Shown: one piece after another, positions 7,466-16,276 of the stretch
Layout of the letters: the number at the start of each line of letters is the position of its first letter
How positions within the stretch are numbered: position 1 is the stretch's first letter
NCBI GenBank assembly: GCA_945865885.1
Contig: CAMBEZ010000020.1
Span: 1-36,764 of the forward strand
DNA length: 36,764 nt
Direction of reading: 5' to 3'
DNA from: Owenweeksia hongkongensis DSM 17368
GTDB taxonomy: Bacteria > Bacteroidota > Bacteroidia > Flavobacteriales > Schleiferiaceae
Made by a program: the position numbers and the translations under genes
Notes under the pieces: generated by a model
Databases searched by the model: none
What the model was told of the DNA's origin: nothing
What the model saw: the letters and a program-made list of their open reading frames with translations, nothing else

Positions 7466-8293
7466 TCAGCCCAAGGCTACGTCCAAAATCATCATCACCA
7501 GGAATCCGCCAATGAAGCCCAAGGCGGCGGTGTCTGTGTGCTTGTCCCGCTGGGTTTCCGGCACCACCTCCTCAATCACTACGTAGATCATGGCGCCGGC
7601 GGCAAAGGCCAGGGCGTAAGGCAGTATGGGCTGAAACACCAAAACGGCGGCGGCTCCAATGACCCCGGCAATCGGCTCCACTACGGCGCTCAGTTGGCCA
7701 TAGAAAAATGCCTTCCGGCGGGAAACGCCAGACCGACGAAGGGGCATGCTCACGGCAATGCCCTCCGGGAAGTTCTGCAGACCAATGCCAATGGCCAGCG
7801 CTACCGCCCCCCCCAATTCAGCTCCGTCGAGCCCGGCGGCGGCAGCGCCAAAGGCGACGCCGACTGCCAGTCCTTCGGGGATGTTGTGCAGGGTAATGGC
7901 CAAAACCAGGAGCGTGGTGCGTTTCCACTGAGTTTTTACGCCTTCGGTCTCGTCTTGCCCAAAATTCAGGTGCAGGTGGGGGACTAATTTGTCCAGGCCA
8001 AACAGGAAGAGGGCGCCGGCGGCGAAGCCGACGGCGGGCGGGAACCAAGGCAGCATTCCCTGGGCCTCAGACATTTCAATGGAGGGCGCCAGCAGGGACC
8101 AGTAGGAAGCCGCGATCATGACGCCGCCGGTGAAGCCAAGCATGCCGTCCAGGGCCTTGCGCGGCAGGTCTTTGAAGAGGAACACCAAGGCGGCGCCGGA
8201 GGCGGTCACCAGCCACGTGAAGGTGGTGGCCAGCAGGGCCTGAACCACCGGATGCAAGTCGGTGAAGGCGTGGGTGAGGGCGTCTAGGTTCAT
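7466..8293 (-). CDS. ZIP-family divalent metal transporter
   Basis: The product is a 275-residue inner-membrane ZIP permease importing a divalent cation (Zn, Mn or Fe). Eight transmembrane segments can be read. The two metal-site helices carry HNIPEG and QNFPEG, the paired signature of the ZupT/GufA branch. A histidine-containing loop (PHLHLNFGQDE) lies between helices 3 and 4. The start codon overlaps the stop of the upstream metalloregulator by 4 bp (ATGA at 8290-8293), so the two are translated from one message. The regulator's family points to manganese, but zinc cannot be excluded. Confidence 0.93.
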   Translation of the reverse strand: MNLDALTHAFTDLHPVVQALLATTFTWLVTASGAALVFLFKDLPRKALDGMLGFTGGVMIAASYWSLLAPSIEMSEAQGMLPWFPPAVGFAAGALFLFGLDKLVPHLHLNFGQDETEGVKTQWKRTTLLVLAITLHNIPEGLAVGVAFGAAAAGLDGAELGGAVALAIGIGLQNFPEGIAVSMPLRRSGVSRRKAFFYGQLSAVVEPIAGVIGAAAVLVFQPILPYALAFAAGAMIYVVIEEVVPETQRDKHTDTAALGFIGGFLVMMILDVALG

Positions 8294-8976
8294 GCGTTTG
8301 GGGTTTGGGTTTCTTGGGGTTGCACGAGCACGTGCCGGGCCGCCAAGGCGGATAAATCCAGGGTTCGTCCGCTGCGGTTTTGGACCGTGCGGGTGCCGTC
8401 GAACGGCACGATTTCCACCAGGGTCCATTCCGTGCCGGGCACCATGCCCACGCGGTGGAGGTAGTCCAGGAGTTCGTCCGTGCGGTCTGCCGCGCCGGCT
8501 ACCGCAAAGCTTTGGCCCACGGGGACTTGGTCCAGGCGAACGCCGGCGGCGGTGGGCCAGGTTCCGTCTGCGCGGGGAATGGGGTCGCCGTGCGGATCGT
8601 AGGACGGCGTGTCCAAAAAGGCATCCAGCCGACGGATCAGCTCCGGGCTTTGGACGTGCTCCAGCTCCTCCGCGAGGTCGTGCACTTCGTGCCAGCCAAA
8701 GCCCAGTTTTTCGGCCAAAAACACCTCCCACAAGCGGTGCCGGCGGATCACAGCGGCCGCGGCCACGCGGCCGCTGGGCGTGAGCCCCACGCCGCGGTAG
8801 CGCTCGTACTCCACCAGTCCTTTTTCCGCCAACCGCTGAATCATGTCCGTGGCGCTGGACGCCTTGGTTTGCACGCGGTCCGCCAGCGCATTGGTCCCAA
8901 TGCGGGGCTGCGCCAAGGCAAACACCGCCTTCAGGTAGTTTTCTTCGGTGGAGGTGAGGAGGGCGGGTGCGTTCAT
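8290..8976 (-). CDS. DtxR/MntR-family metal-dependent repressor
   Basis: This 228-residue cytosolic regulator has the DtxR-family order. An N-terminal winged helix (TSTEENYLKAVFAL, ATDMIQRLAEKGLVEY; residues 8-60) is followed by a metal-binding and dimerisation domain (HDLAEELEHVQSPELIRRLDAFL, with His and Glu ligands). A C-terminal FeoA/SH3-like domain follows (about 150-220). When loaded with Mn or Fe such proteins repress transporter genes. It forms an operon with the ZIP transporter through a 4-bp overlap. Upstream are TCTAAA/TTTAGA palindromes that overlap two candidate -7 elements, which suggests autoregulation. Confidence 0.93.
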   Translation of the reverse strand: MNAPALLTSTEENYLKAVFALAQPRIGTNALADRVQTKASSATDMIQRLAEKGLVEYERYRGVGLTPSGRVAAAAVIRRHRLWEVFLAEKLGFGWHEVHDLAEELEHVQSPELIRRLDAFLDTPSYDPHGDPIPRADGTWPTAAGVRLDQVPVGQSFAVAGAADRTDELLDYLHRVGMVPGTEWTLVEIVPFDGTRTVQNRSGRTLDLSALAARHVLVQPQETQTPNA

Positions 8977-9020
8977 GGGCGGGGTCTTGATTGGTGCCGA
9001 CGACCGTCGGTTTCTAGTGG

Positions 9021-9048
9021 TCTAAATTCAAATTTAGACAAATCTAAA
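9021..9048. promoter_or_regulatory. Operator-like palindromes upstream of the DtxR-type regulator
   Basis: TCTAAA (9021-9026), TTTAGA (9033-9038) and TCTAAA (9043-9048) form two overlapping palindromes with 6- and 4-bp centres. Two minus-strand TAnnTTTG matches lie inside (TAAATTTG at 9036-9029, TAGATTTG at 9046-9039), so binding would block the promoter of the regulator-transporter operon. The half-sites resemble the TTAGG-type half-sites of DtxR proteins. Confidence 0.6.
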
Positions 9049-9130
9049 AATAAAGTTCGATGCATGCAAATCCGCACAAAGCTCCCCGCAAACGAAGGCG
9101 CCTACTCCTCATCGAACCCGGTCATTTGCG

Positions 9131-9138
9131 TACCTTTG
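9131..9138 (+). promoter_or_regulatory. -7 element TACCTTTG of lpxH
   Basis: A perfect TAnnTTTG match ends 3 bp before the GTG at 9142, so the expected transcript start coincides with the start codon (leaderless). No -33 TTG is evident at the right distance. Confidence 0.45.
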
Positions 9139-9141
9139 GTT

Positions 9142-9924
9142 GTGCGCACTTCTGATTTCTTTGTTTCCGACGCCCACTTGGGGGCTCCAGACGCTGCCTC
9201 CAGCCGCCTCCGGGAGCTGCAACTGGTGGCGTGGTTGCGAACCGTCGGGCCGCACGCCCGCTCCCTTTACCTGGTGGGGGACCTGTTTGATTTTTGGTTT
9301 GAGTACCGGCACGCCGTGCCCAAGGGCTACGTGCGCTTGCTGGGGGCTTTGGCGGAGTTGGCGGATCAGGGCGTGGAAATCCACCTGTTTCGCGGCAACC
9401 ACGACCTCTGGTACGGGGACTACCTCACCCAAGAAGTGGGCCTTCAACTGCACACCGAACGCGTGCGCTACGCAGAGTTCCACGGTCTGCGCGTGGCCGT
9501 GGGCCACGGAGACGGCCTGGGCCCCGGAGACACGGGCTACAAGTTCCTCCGACGCATCTTCACCTTTCCACTCTTCGTGACGCTCTTCCGGTGGATCCAT
9601 CCGGACGCCGGCATTGGGTTGGCCGGTTGGCTGAGCCGAGGTTCCCGCGCCCGCACGGGCCACAAGGACGCGCACTACGGCGGGCACGAGCAGGAGGCCC
9701 TGTGGCAGTGGGCGCACGAGGCGCAGGCCCAGAGCCCGGTGGACCTCTACGTCTTTGGCCACCGCCACCTTCCCCTGGATTTGGAGGTTCCCCAAGGCGC
9801 CCGCTACATCAATCTGGGGGACTGGATTTCCTCCTTCACCTACTTGGAAATCAATCCCGACGGTGCCTTTTTGAAGCACTGGAAGGCCTCGGAACACTCC
9901 ACGCAACAAAACCCACATCAGTGA
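9142..9924 (+). CDS. lpxH: UDP-2,3-diacylglucosamine diphosphatase (LpxH-like)
   Basis: This 260-residue calcineurin-type metallophosphoesterase hydrolyses UDP-2,3-diacylglucosamine to lipid X in lipid A synthesis, at the inner face of the cytoplasmic membrane. All metal-binding motifs are in order: SDAHLG (residues 9-14), GDLFDFW, GNHD, GHGDG and GHRH. The length is normal for the family. GTG 9142 is chosen because relatives begin 5-9 residues before the SDAHLG motif. The alternative ATG at 9064 would add 26 residues across the promoter-like TACCTTTG. The stop overlaps the start of the next gene by 4 bp. Confidence 0.9.
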   Translation: MRTSDFFVSDAHLGAPDAASSRLRELQLVAWLRTVGPHARSLYLVGDLFDFWFEYRHAVPKGYVRLLGALAELADQGVEIHLFRGNHDLWYGDYLTQEVGLQLHTERVRYAEFHGLRVAVGHGDGLGPGDTGYKFLRRIFTFPLFVTLFRWIHPDAGIGLAGWLSRGSRARTGHKDAHYGGHEQEALWQWAHEAQAQSPVDLYVFGHRHLPLDLEVPQGARYINLGDWISSFTYLEINPDGAFLKHWKASEHSTQQNPHQ

Positions 9925-10427
9925 AATTCACCCCCCGTTTTTGGACCGTCGCCGCGTTGACCGCCTTTGCCCTCTCCGCCTCCTTGCCTACATCCCTTTC
10001 CGCCCAAACGTTCGACGCCTCCTCCCGCGCAGCCCAAGTGATGCTGGGCACCGGCGGTCGCCTGGGCAGCACCCTGGCCACTCCGCCCCTTAGCATCCTC
10101 CTGGAGCGCGGTACCGCCAACGATTTCCTCAAGCCGGGCTGGACCCTGGGCACCTCCCTGGCCCTCTATTCCTCCGGCTACAAAAACACCACGGGCTACA
10201 CGCAGTACCTCTCCGGCAGCGCACGCTTCAACGTCCATTTCCCCATTTGGGACCGATGGGACACCTACGCCGGCCTGGGCCTCGGCGTCTCCCTATCCCC
10301 CAGTTGGAACGCCGGCCTGGTAGCCAACATCGGCGCCCGCTACGCCCTCTCCGACCCCTTCTACCTCGCCTTCGAAGGCGGCTACGGCAACTCCTGGCTC
10401 AACGTTGGGCTGGGGGCGAGGTTGTAA
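9921..10427 (+). CDS. Small outer-membrane beta-barrel-like protein
   Basis: The product has 168 residues with a signal peptide of about 29 (hydrophobic core VAALTAFALSASLP, cleavage near LSAQ). The mature part alternates hydrophobic and aromatic residues: SLALYSSGYKN, SARFNVHFPIW, WDTYAGLGLGVSL and LVANIGARYAL. It ends WLNVGLGARL, consistent with a small eight-stranded outer-membrane barrel. I do not recognise a specific family. The GTG start at 9921 overlaps the lpxH stop (GTGA), so translation is coupled to lipid A synthesis; a role in the envelope is inferred only from that. Confidence 0.75.
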   Translation: MKFTPRFWTVAALTAFALSASLPTSLSAQTFDASSRAAQVMLGTGGRLGSTLATPPLSILLERGTANDFLKPGWTLGTSLALYSSGYKNTTGYTQYLSGSARFNVHFPIWDRWDTYAGLGLGVSLSPSWNAGLVANIGARYALSDPFYLAFEGGYGNSWLNVGLGARL

Positions 10428-10449
10428 GAGGTTGTGCTTTCCACTTACT

Positions 10450-10494
10450 GGAATTAAAAAACCCCCGCACAACGTGCGGGGGTTTTTTAATTCC
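10450..10494. terminator. Bidirectional terminator, copy 1 of a repeated hairpin
   Basis: A perfect 21-bp stem (10450-10470 with 10474-10494) encloses an AAC loop, with a GC-rich core and A6/T6 shoulders. It lies between the convergent genes ending at 10427 and 10509 and suits both. Its 31-nt core, A6-C5-GCAC-AAC-GTGC-G5-T4, recurs exactly at 12285-12315. Confidence 0.9.
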
Positions 10495-10508
10495 ATTGGT
10501 TGAGTAAA

Positions 10509-12053
10509 TCATTCCTTCACAACCTTCACTACGCGGTTTCCGGCCGCGGTTTCCAGACGGAGTGAGTATACGCCGGCGGGTTGCTGGCTGAAGTCCAACA
10601 CTTGGCGAATTGAACCCGTTTGTACGGCCCGTCCGTCGATACCGATCAAGGTGTAGGTGCCTTCAAGGGCAACGCCCAGATCCACCGATCCACGTGTGGG
10701 GTTGGGGGAAACGGAAACGCGCATCAAGACATTTTCAGATACACCAACACCAGACAATACGATTTTCGCGGAGGCGGTGGTGTCCAAACAAGTGCCTGCA
10801 GAAACTAAACAGCGAAACAGCTGGTTGTTGTTGGCTTGCGATACGCCGCTCACGCTAAGTGCGGCGCTGGTTACACCGGAAAACTGACCGGCGTTGGACA
10901 AGTTTTGAAAACCGAATCCAGCGTTGGTTTGCCATTGGTAGGTACACGCGGGGTCGTTTGTTGCTGCGGTAAAGTTGGCGGAGCTGCCGGCTACCACGTA
11001 TTGATCTAGGGGTTGCGCAGTGAGTGAAAAGCACGAAGTCAAAACGGCGATGTCCGACGTGTCTACGCAATCTCCGTGGTCCACAATGCAACGAACCTGC
11101 AATCCATTATTTGCACTGGAAACGCTTGTAACAGTTAGCGTGCTACTCGTTGCGCCGCTGAATTGACCGGCGTTGCTCACGTTAACGAAGTTGGAACCGT
11201 TTTTCGCCTGCCATTGGTAGGTGGCTCCGGATGCTGAGGATAGTGCTGTGAAGTTGGCGTTAGTTCCAACTGGGGCTGTTGCGCTTGTGGGGTTTTGAGC
11301 CAAAGTATCGGTACAGCCAAAGTAAAGGGTCTGGATTTCCGCTGGTGTTAGCGCACGATTCCAAATGCCGATGTCGTCCAGTTTGCCATTAATCTCCCAA
11401 TCTGGCCAAATGGGACCCCCGCACATGGCACCGAACATAACACCCGTATTGCTCGTATAGATATTACCATTGTGCGTTAATTGATTAACTAGAATACCAT
11501 CCAAATAAACTTTATAGGTGGTACCACTCTTGACCATTGTCCACATTTTCCATGAGTTTAATGGTAGTTGCATTGCATAGGAAAACGTCGGGGTGAGGTT
11601 CCAAACCACACTATTTCCGACATATCCTGCTGAATTATTGGAGCCACTGGTCTGAGAGCTATTGTAAGACCAAGCTTCTACGGCATGCAATGGGTGGGGA
11701 AATGTGTTGAAGAGTCCGCGATCGGTCACGGTTGCTCCGCTCGAGGTATAACTCAAAAAGTTCACCCAAATATTAATGGAGTGATCATTTGACGCATTAA
11801 AGAATGACGAGCTATTCGATAAATAACTGTTATTACCATCCAAATAAATGGACGCATTGTTCGCATTGTTTCTATCCAATGTAAAAGCGCTTGTTCCTGA
11901 AATTTGCAAGTGCCGGGCATTGCCACTGGCATCATTCGCATTTGCATTAAAAGGCCACCAACCAGCTAAGCCATTTGTTGGAACATATCCCGGAACATTT
12001 TGCGCAGAGAGAGATAATCCGCACAAGGCAAGCAGGATAAATAAGTACTTCAT
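10509..12053 (-). CDS. LamG/Ig-like surface protein with T9SS sorting domain
   Basis: This 514-residue exported protein begins with a signal peptide (MKYLFILLALCGLSLSA). A LamG/concanavalin-like domain follows (about 25-245, GLAGWWPFNANANDASGN, WEINGKLDDIGIWNRAL). Next are two Ig-like repeats of about 85 residues, each holding SNAGQFSG and YQWQ motifs with paired cysteines. A type A T9SS sorting domain closes it (VSPNPTRGSVDLG to VVKVVKE, about 435-514). It is expected to be secreted through the outer membrane and anchored or released; ligand binding (glycan or protein) is the usual role of LamG. The 5' two-thirds of the gene is much more AT-rich than the end encoding the sorting domain and than its neighbours. 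It is bracketed by two identical terminator hairpins. Confidence 0.9.
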   Translation of the reverse strand: MKYLFILLALCGLSLSAQNVPGYVPTNGLAGWWPFNANANDASGNARHLQISGTSAFTLDRNNANNASIYLDGNNSYLSNSSSFFNASNDHSINIWVNFLSYTSSGATVTDRGLFNTFPHPLHAVEAWSYNSSQTSGSNNSAGYVGNSVVWNLTPTFSYAMQLPLNSWKMWTMVKSGTTYKVYLDGILVNQLTHNGNIYTSNTGVMFGAMCGGPIWPDWEINGKLDDIGIWNRALTPAEIQTLYFGCTDTLAQNPTSATAPVGTNANFTALSSASGATYQWQAKNGSNFVNVSNAGQFSGATSSTLTVTSVSSANNGLQVRCIVDHGDCVDTSDIAVLTSCFSLTAQPLDQYVVAGSSANFTAATNDPACTYQWQTNAGFGFQNLSNAGQFSGVTSAALSVSGVSQANNNQLFRCLVSAGTCLDTTASAKIVLSGVGVSENVLMRVSVSPNPTRGSVDLGVALEGTYTLIGIDGRAVQTGSIRQVLDFSQQPAGVYSLRLETAAGNRVVKVVKE

Positions 12054-12076
12054 ATTTCAATTGATTTGGTGGCAAT

Positions 12077-12084
12077 CAAATGTA
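12077..12084 (-). promoter_or_regulatory. -7 element TACATTTG of the LamG surface protein gene
   Basis: A perfect TAnnTTTG match on the minus strand lies 24 bp upstream of the ATG at 12053. No -33 TTG is found at 17-23 bp spacing. Confidence 0.5.
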
Positions 12085-12284
12085 ATTCAATTTTCATTAG
12101 TGTAGATTGTATTCTGCAAATCGGGGGCTTGAACCAAACGCTCAGTCCTTGAGCTCCTTACTCCATAAATAGCTTAAATTGGATAGATTCGCCGGCTCAA
12201 ATCCCGAGGTAGGTACTTAATTATATGGAAGATGCATTTCGACGAGTACCCAATCTGCTTTTGGATTGCTGTATTTATTTCAAC

Positions 12285-12315
12285 AAAAAACCCCCGCACA
12301 ACGTGCGGGGGTTTT
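12285..12315 (-). terminator. Terminator of sodA, copy 2 of the repeated hairpin
   Basis: AAAACCCCCGCAC (12287-12299) pairs perfectly with 12303-12315 around AAC. Read on the minus strand it ends in T6, 25 bp past the sodA stop. The 31-nt core (12285-12315) is identical to that of 10450-10494. Confidence 0.85.
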
Positions 12316-12339
12316 GCGTTAAAATTCGGAGTAAACCGC

Positions 12340-12945
12340 TTACTTCGTGGCGTCGGCGAGGCGCTTGTTGACCTCGTTCCAGTTGATGACGTTGTAGAAA
12401 GCGGCGATGTAGTCCGGGCGTCGGTTCTGGTAGTTCAGGTAGTAGGCGTGCTCCCAAACGTCCAGGCCCAAGATGGGCGTGCCTTCGCAGCCCACACCGG
12501 GCATGAGGGGGTTGTCTTGGTTGGCGGTGCTGCACACTTCCAGTTTGCCGGATTTGTTCACGCAGAGCCACGCCCAGCCGGAGCCAAAGCGAGTGGCTGC
12601 GGCCTTGGAAAAGGCCTCCTTGAAGGCGTCGAACGAGCCAAAAGCAGCGTTGATTCCTTCCGCTACCGCGCCGGTAGGAGCGCCACCGCCGTTGGGGGCC
12701 AAAACCGTCCAGAACAGGCTGTGGTTGTAGTGACCGCCGCCGTTGTTCCGCACCGCAGGGATGTCCGTGTGCTGCGTCATCAGCTCCATCAAAGACTTTC
12801 CGGCCATGGGGGTGTTCTCCACCGCAGCGTTCAGGTTGTTGATGTAGGCCTGGTGGTGCTTGGAGTGGTGGATCTCCATGGTGCGCGCGTCCAAGTGCGG
12901 CTCCAGCGCGTTGTACGCGTAGGGTAAATTGGGAAGTGTAAACAT
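12340..12945 (-). CDS. sodA: Superoxide dismutase, Mn-type
   Basis: This 201-residue enzyme converts superoxide to oxygen and hydrogen peroxide. The four metal ligands are His26 (in HHSKHHQ), His75 (NHSLFW), Asp162 and His166 (DVWEHAYY). The [10 protein letters not shown] segment carries the Gln-Asp pair typical of Mn or cambialistic enzymes rather than the Asn-Ala-Gly of Fe types, so Mn is favoured but not proven. No signal peptide is present, so it is cytosolic. It is a single-gene unit with its own TACATTTG promoter and terminator, divergent from the helicase-nuclease gene. Confidence 0.96.
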   Translation of the reverse strand: MFTLPNLPYAYNALEPHLDARTMEIHHSKHHQAYINNLNAAVENTPMAGKSLMELMTQHTDIPAVRNNGGGHYNHSLFWTVLAPNGGGAPTGAVAEGINAAFGSFDAFKEAFSKAAATRFGSGWAWLCVNKSGKLEVCSTANQDNPLMPGVGCEGTPILGLDVWEHAYYLNYQNRRPDYIAAFYNVINWNEVNKRLADATK

Positions 12946-12981
12946 GCGTCTAAAACGTTAGCGTTCGGTGAAAAGTTATCA

Positions 12982-13009
12982 CAAATGTAGGAGCAGAAAC
13001 CGTTCCAAA
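12982..13009 (-). promoter_or_regulatory. Promoter of sodA
   Basis: On the minus strand TTTG (13009-13006) is followed after 16 nt by a perfect TACATTTG (12989-12982), leaving a leader of about 33 nt to the ATG at 12945. The spacing is slightly short for the class. Confidence 0.55.
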
Positions 13010-13013
13010 CCGA

Positions 13014-13021
13014 TAAATTTG
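13014..13021 (+). promoter_or_regulatory. -7 element TAAATTTG of the helicase-nuclease gene
   Basis: A perfect TAnnTTTG match gives a leader of about 27 nt to the ATG at 13052. It interdigitates with the divergent sodA promoter. Confidence 0.5.
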
Positions 13022-13051
13022 GGAAACCAAGCCACACCCAACCGTTTTGTC

Positions 13052-16000
13052 ATGACAACCCCCGCCAGCGCTTCCGGCGCATCCTCCTCTTTTCCCCAGC
13101 GAGCGCAGCCGTTCAGCGTGTTTCAGGCCAGTGCCGGCGCCGGAAAGACCTACCGGTTGGTGTACGAATACGTGGACCTGGCGTTGCGCGGCGTCCTGCC
13201 GGGAAGCATCCTGGCCATGACCTTCACCAACAAAGCCGCCGGCGAAATGCGCGAGCGCGTGCTGGCCGTGCTGGAAGATTTGGTCGGGGCTCCGGAACAC
13301 TGGGGCAAGTGGAAATCCATGGGGCAGCAACTGGCGTCGGAACGCAATTGGACCCCCCAAGAAGTTCAGGGCAAAGCCCAGGTGGCCCTCCGAAAAACCC
13401 TCCACGACTACGGCGCCGTTTCCATCCAAACGTTGGACAAATTTGCCCTGCGCTTGGTCAAGACGTTCCGCTACGATTTGCGGGTGCCCGACGGTTTCTC
13501 CGTGGAGCTGAACGAGAAACTCCTGCAGCAAGAGGCGGTGCAACGCGTGTTGGATCAAGTGGGCGTGGATCCGGAATTGACCGCCTTGTTGGAGGCCTAC
13601 GTGCGGGCGAATTTGGAGGACGAGAAGAGCTGGGACGCCACGCGCGCCTTGGAAACCGTATCCGAACATTTGAGCCGGGAGAGCAGTCGGCCGCATTGGG
13701 AGGCCCTTGCGGAGGTGCCGATGGAACGCATGCAGGCCTGGGCGCTGGAGCTGCGGGCGGAAGTGGCGCAGGCGGATGCGCGCATTCGGCGCGCAGCGGC
13801 GGAGGCGTGCGCCGCCATTGAGTCCACCGGCATTCCCCACGAGGAATTCAGCAATGGCTCCGTCCCCAAGTGGTTCCGCGAAGCGGCCCAAGCGGGCTAC
13901 AAAAAGGAACCGTCGGACACGGTGCTGAAAATGCTGCGCGGAGCGGCGCCCTACCTGCGGGATTCCAAAAAATCCAACGCCGCCAACGAAGCGCTGCTGG
14001 ACGCAATGGGCACCAAAGCGGCTCTGGCCGACGCTTTTGAGGCCATCGAAGCCGCCTATTCCGGCAGCCTGCGCGCGCGCTTTTTTGCCAAACACGCCTT
14101 TGCCACGGGGGTGCTTCAGGCCCTGGCGGTGGCGTACGAGGCCGTGTGTGCCGAACGCGGAGTGCAGCCGCTGTCCAAGTTCAACAGTTTGATTTACAAA
14201 GAATTGGTGCAGCAAAACGGCGAGTACCTCCTGGAGCGTCTGGGCAGCCGTTTTCGCCACTTTTTCATCGACGAAGCCCAGGACACCAGCCGGGTCCAGT
14301 GGGAAAACCTCTACCCCCTGTTGGACCACGCGCTGTCTTCCCAGGAATTCGGGCAGTCCGGCACGGCGCTGGTGGTGGGAGACGGCAAGCAAAGCATTTA
14401 CCGTTGGCGCAATTCCGAGGCGGAGCAGTTTTTGGAGGTGACGGCGCGCGCTGCGCGGAACCAACCCCCCAAGGACACCCTCCCGGCCTGGAAGGGCCGC
14501 ACGGAGCGCCTAATCTTGGGCGAGAACTGGCGCAGTAAGCAGATAATTGTGGGGTGGAACAACCGGTTTTTCACCGCCGTGGGCGGCGCCTTGAAAGGAA
14601 TGCTGCACCGCACCGCCTACGCACCGGAAGCGGTGGAACAGGTCCCCAAAGGCCCGGAAGGCGGATGGATTCAGGTGCGCACGGCCGCAGGCAAAACCAC
14701 CGGCGCGCGCATGGAGCACATCCTAGACGATTTGGTGGACCAGCTCCGCAGTTATGCGGCGGCGGGCTGGCGGTGGAAGGACCTGGCCGTGCTGGTACGC
14801 AACAACAAACAGGGCGCCGCCGTGGTGGAGCGCCTGGTGGATGAAAAAATTGAGGTATTCTCTGCGGACTCGCTGATGCTGGGCCAAAGCGTGCAGGTCA
14901 ACTTTTGGATGGCGGCCCTGGCCGCGGCGCACCAGCCCCAATCGCGTTTGGCGCGGGCGGAACTGGCCATTCAGGCCGGACGAGCCGGGGCCTGGCGTCC
15001 CACCGCGCACCTGCCTACCCAACACGCCTTGGAATTGGCGGCGGAACGGGAAGGCGACTTTTGGGCGGCCTGGCGGGAGCTCTTTCCGCAGTGGAACAAC
15101 GCCCAGTTGCGCACGGAAGGCCTCTACGCGGGTGCGGAATCCGTGGTGCGCTGGAGCGGTTTGGCACCGGACGCGTACGGCCTGGCGTGGCTCTCCCTGG
15201 TCCTGCGTTTTGGGCAGCAGAGCACCAACGCGTGGGACGCTTTTCAGGAAGCCTGGGAGCGGGAGTTGCAAACGCAAAGCATTGCCCTGCCCGACGGTTT
15301 GGACGCGGTGGTGGTCATGACCGTCCACAAATCCAAGGGCCTGGAATTTGAATGCGTTTTTGTGCCCTTTGCCGTCAACAGCGGGGGCGGTTTTGGCGGC
15401 CCTTCCCCGGTTTGGGTTCCGTCGGCAGGAGACTGGGCGGGCCAAGGGGCGGATTTGCCCACGGCCTTGGTTCCGGTGCGAACCGTCGCGTTCTCCAGCT
15501 TCGTGGAGGGGGTTCCGGTGCTCCAGGACACCAAGACCCGACTGGAGCAGGAAGAGGCTTTCGACAACCTAAACGTTTGGTACGTGGCCTTTACACGGCC
15601 CAAGGCGTCTTTGGTGGTTTGGGCCCAGCTGACGGAATCCGGCAAGCCCTACAAGGAGGTTGCGCAAGCGCTGGTTTCCTTTGCGGAGTCGGAAGGAAAG
15701 GGCCCGGAGGGTCCGTGGCATTGGGGAACGCCCCCGGTACCTGCAGCGGGAAAACAGGCGGACGGCGTTTTGCACGCGCAGCCCCTGCAGTCCTTGGTGT
15801 TTTCGGCCTGGACGGACCGCGTGCAGGTGCTGCCGGAGCGGGACGCAGACAGCTCCTCCGCACGCTGGCTGGGCGAGCAGTTTCACCGTGTCATGCAGCA
15901 CGTGCACACGGCCGCAGACGTGGAGCCGGCGGTGGCGCGCGTGGCTGCCAATGAGGTGGAGGCGCGTGTATTGCGTGCTTGGGCGGAAGGCGTGGTGGCG

Positions 16001-16276
16001 CATTCGGACGCGGCCCCGTGGTTTGACCCCACGGCACAGGTGTTGAACGAACGCGCCTTGCTGGCGCCCGGATCCTCTGTATTGCGCCCGGACCGCGTGG
16101 TTTCTGCGGACGGCCGCTGGGCCGTCATGGACTACAAAACCGGCAAACCCCAGCCCGCCCACCGGGAGCAGGTGGAGGGCTACGCCAACCGCTTGGAGGG
16201 CGCCGTGGGCCAACCGGTAAAGCGGCTTCTGGTGTACCTTCGCACCGAATCCATTCCCGAAGTTCATGTCTGGTAA
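13052..16276 (+). CDS. UvrD/RecB-like helicase with C-terminal PD-(D/E)XK nuclease
   Basis: This 1074-residue protein of the AddA/RecB type unwinds and resects DNA ends for recombination repair. Walker A is ASAGAGKT (residues 26-33), motif Ia MTFTNKAA, Walker [11 protein letters not shown], motif [16 protein letters not shown], motif [13 protein letters not shown] and motif [14 protein letters not shown]. Near the C-terminus RPDRVV, VMDYKTG and QVEGYANRL give the RecB-family nuclease motifs. The expected partner AddB is not in the window. ATG 13052 is used because the upstream frame would cross the promoter. The stop overlaps the kbl start by 11 bp. Confidence 0.93.
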   Translation: MTTPASASGASSSFPQRAQPFSVFQASAGAGKTYRLVYEYVDLALRGVLPGSILAMTFTNKAAGEMRERVLAVLEDLVGAPEHWGKWKSMGQQLASERNWTPQEVQGKAQVALRKTLHDYGAVSIQTLDKFALRLVKTFRYDLRVPDGFSVELNEKLLQQEAVQRVLDQVGVDPELTALLEAYVRANLEDEKSWDATRALETVSEHLSRESSRPHWEALAEVPMERMQAWALELRAEVAQADARIRRAAAEACAAIESTGIPHEEFSNGSVPKWFREAAQAGYKKEPSDTVLKMLRGAAPYLRDSKKSNAANEALLDAMGTKAALADAFEAIEAAYSGSLRARFFAKHAFATGVLQALAVAYEAVCAERGVQPLSKFNSLIYKELVQQNGEYLLERLGSRFRHFFIDEAQDTSRVQWENLYPLLDHALSSQEFGQSGTALVVGDGKQSIYRWRNSEAEQFLEVTARAARNQPPKDTLPAWKGRTERLILGENWRSKQIIVGWNNRFFTAVGGALKGMLHRTAYAPEAVEQVPKGPEGGWIQVRTAAGKTTGARMEHILDDLVDQLRSYAAAGWRWKDLAVLVRNNKQGAAVVERLVDEKIEVFSADSLMLGQSVQVNFWMAALAAAHQPQSRLARAELAIQAGRAGAWRPTAHLPTQHALELAAEREGDFWAAWRELFPQWNNAQLRTEGLYAGAESVVRWSGLAPDAYGLAWLSLVLRFGQQSTNAWDAFQEAWERELQTQSIALPDGLDAVVVMTVHKSKGLEFECVFVPFAVNSGGGFGGPSPVWVPSAGDWAGQGADLPTALVPVRTVAFSSFVEGVPVLQDTKTRLEQEEAFDNLNVWYVAFTRPKASLVVWAQLTESGKPYKEVAQALVSFAESEGKGPEGPWHWGTPPVPAAGKQADGVLHAQPLQSLVFSAWTDRVQVLPERDADSSSARWLGEQFHRVMQHVHTAADVEPAVARVAANEVEARVLRAWAEGVVAHSDAAPWFDPTAQVLNERALLAPGSSVLRPDRVVSADGRWAVMDYKTGKPQPAHREQVEGYANRLEGAVGQPVKRLLVYLRTESIPEVHVW

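Larger units (their letters stand above)
12054..12339. other. Intergenic region upstream of the LamG gene
   Basis: This AT-rich space of 286 bp holds a minus-strand -7 element TACATTTG (12084-12077, leader about 20 nt to the LamG ATG) and the second terminator hairpin (12287-12315). The remaining 12110-12280 shows no open frame or RNA gene that I can support. Confidence 0.6.

Noticed and set aside
12121-12215. tRNA-like fragments (segments resembling T-arms) upstream of the LamG gene
   Set aside because: The stems do not pair and no cloverleaf can be closed on either strand.
10450-12315. Insertion sequence with inverted-repeat ends
   Set aside because: The two hairpins are each self-complementary terminators after genes; no transposase or target-site duplication is seen.
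12950-14464. Long open frame antisense to the helicase-nuclease gene
   Set aside because: Its translation is rich in Arg, His and Gly with no domain, and the opposite strand encodes all helicase motifs; it is a shadow frame caused by GC-rich codon use.
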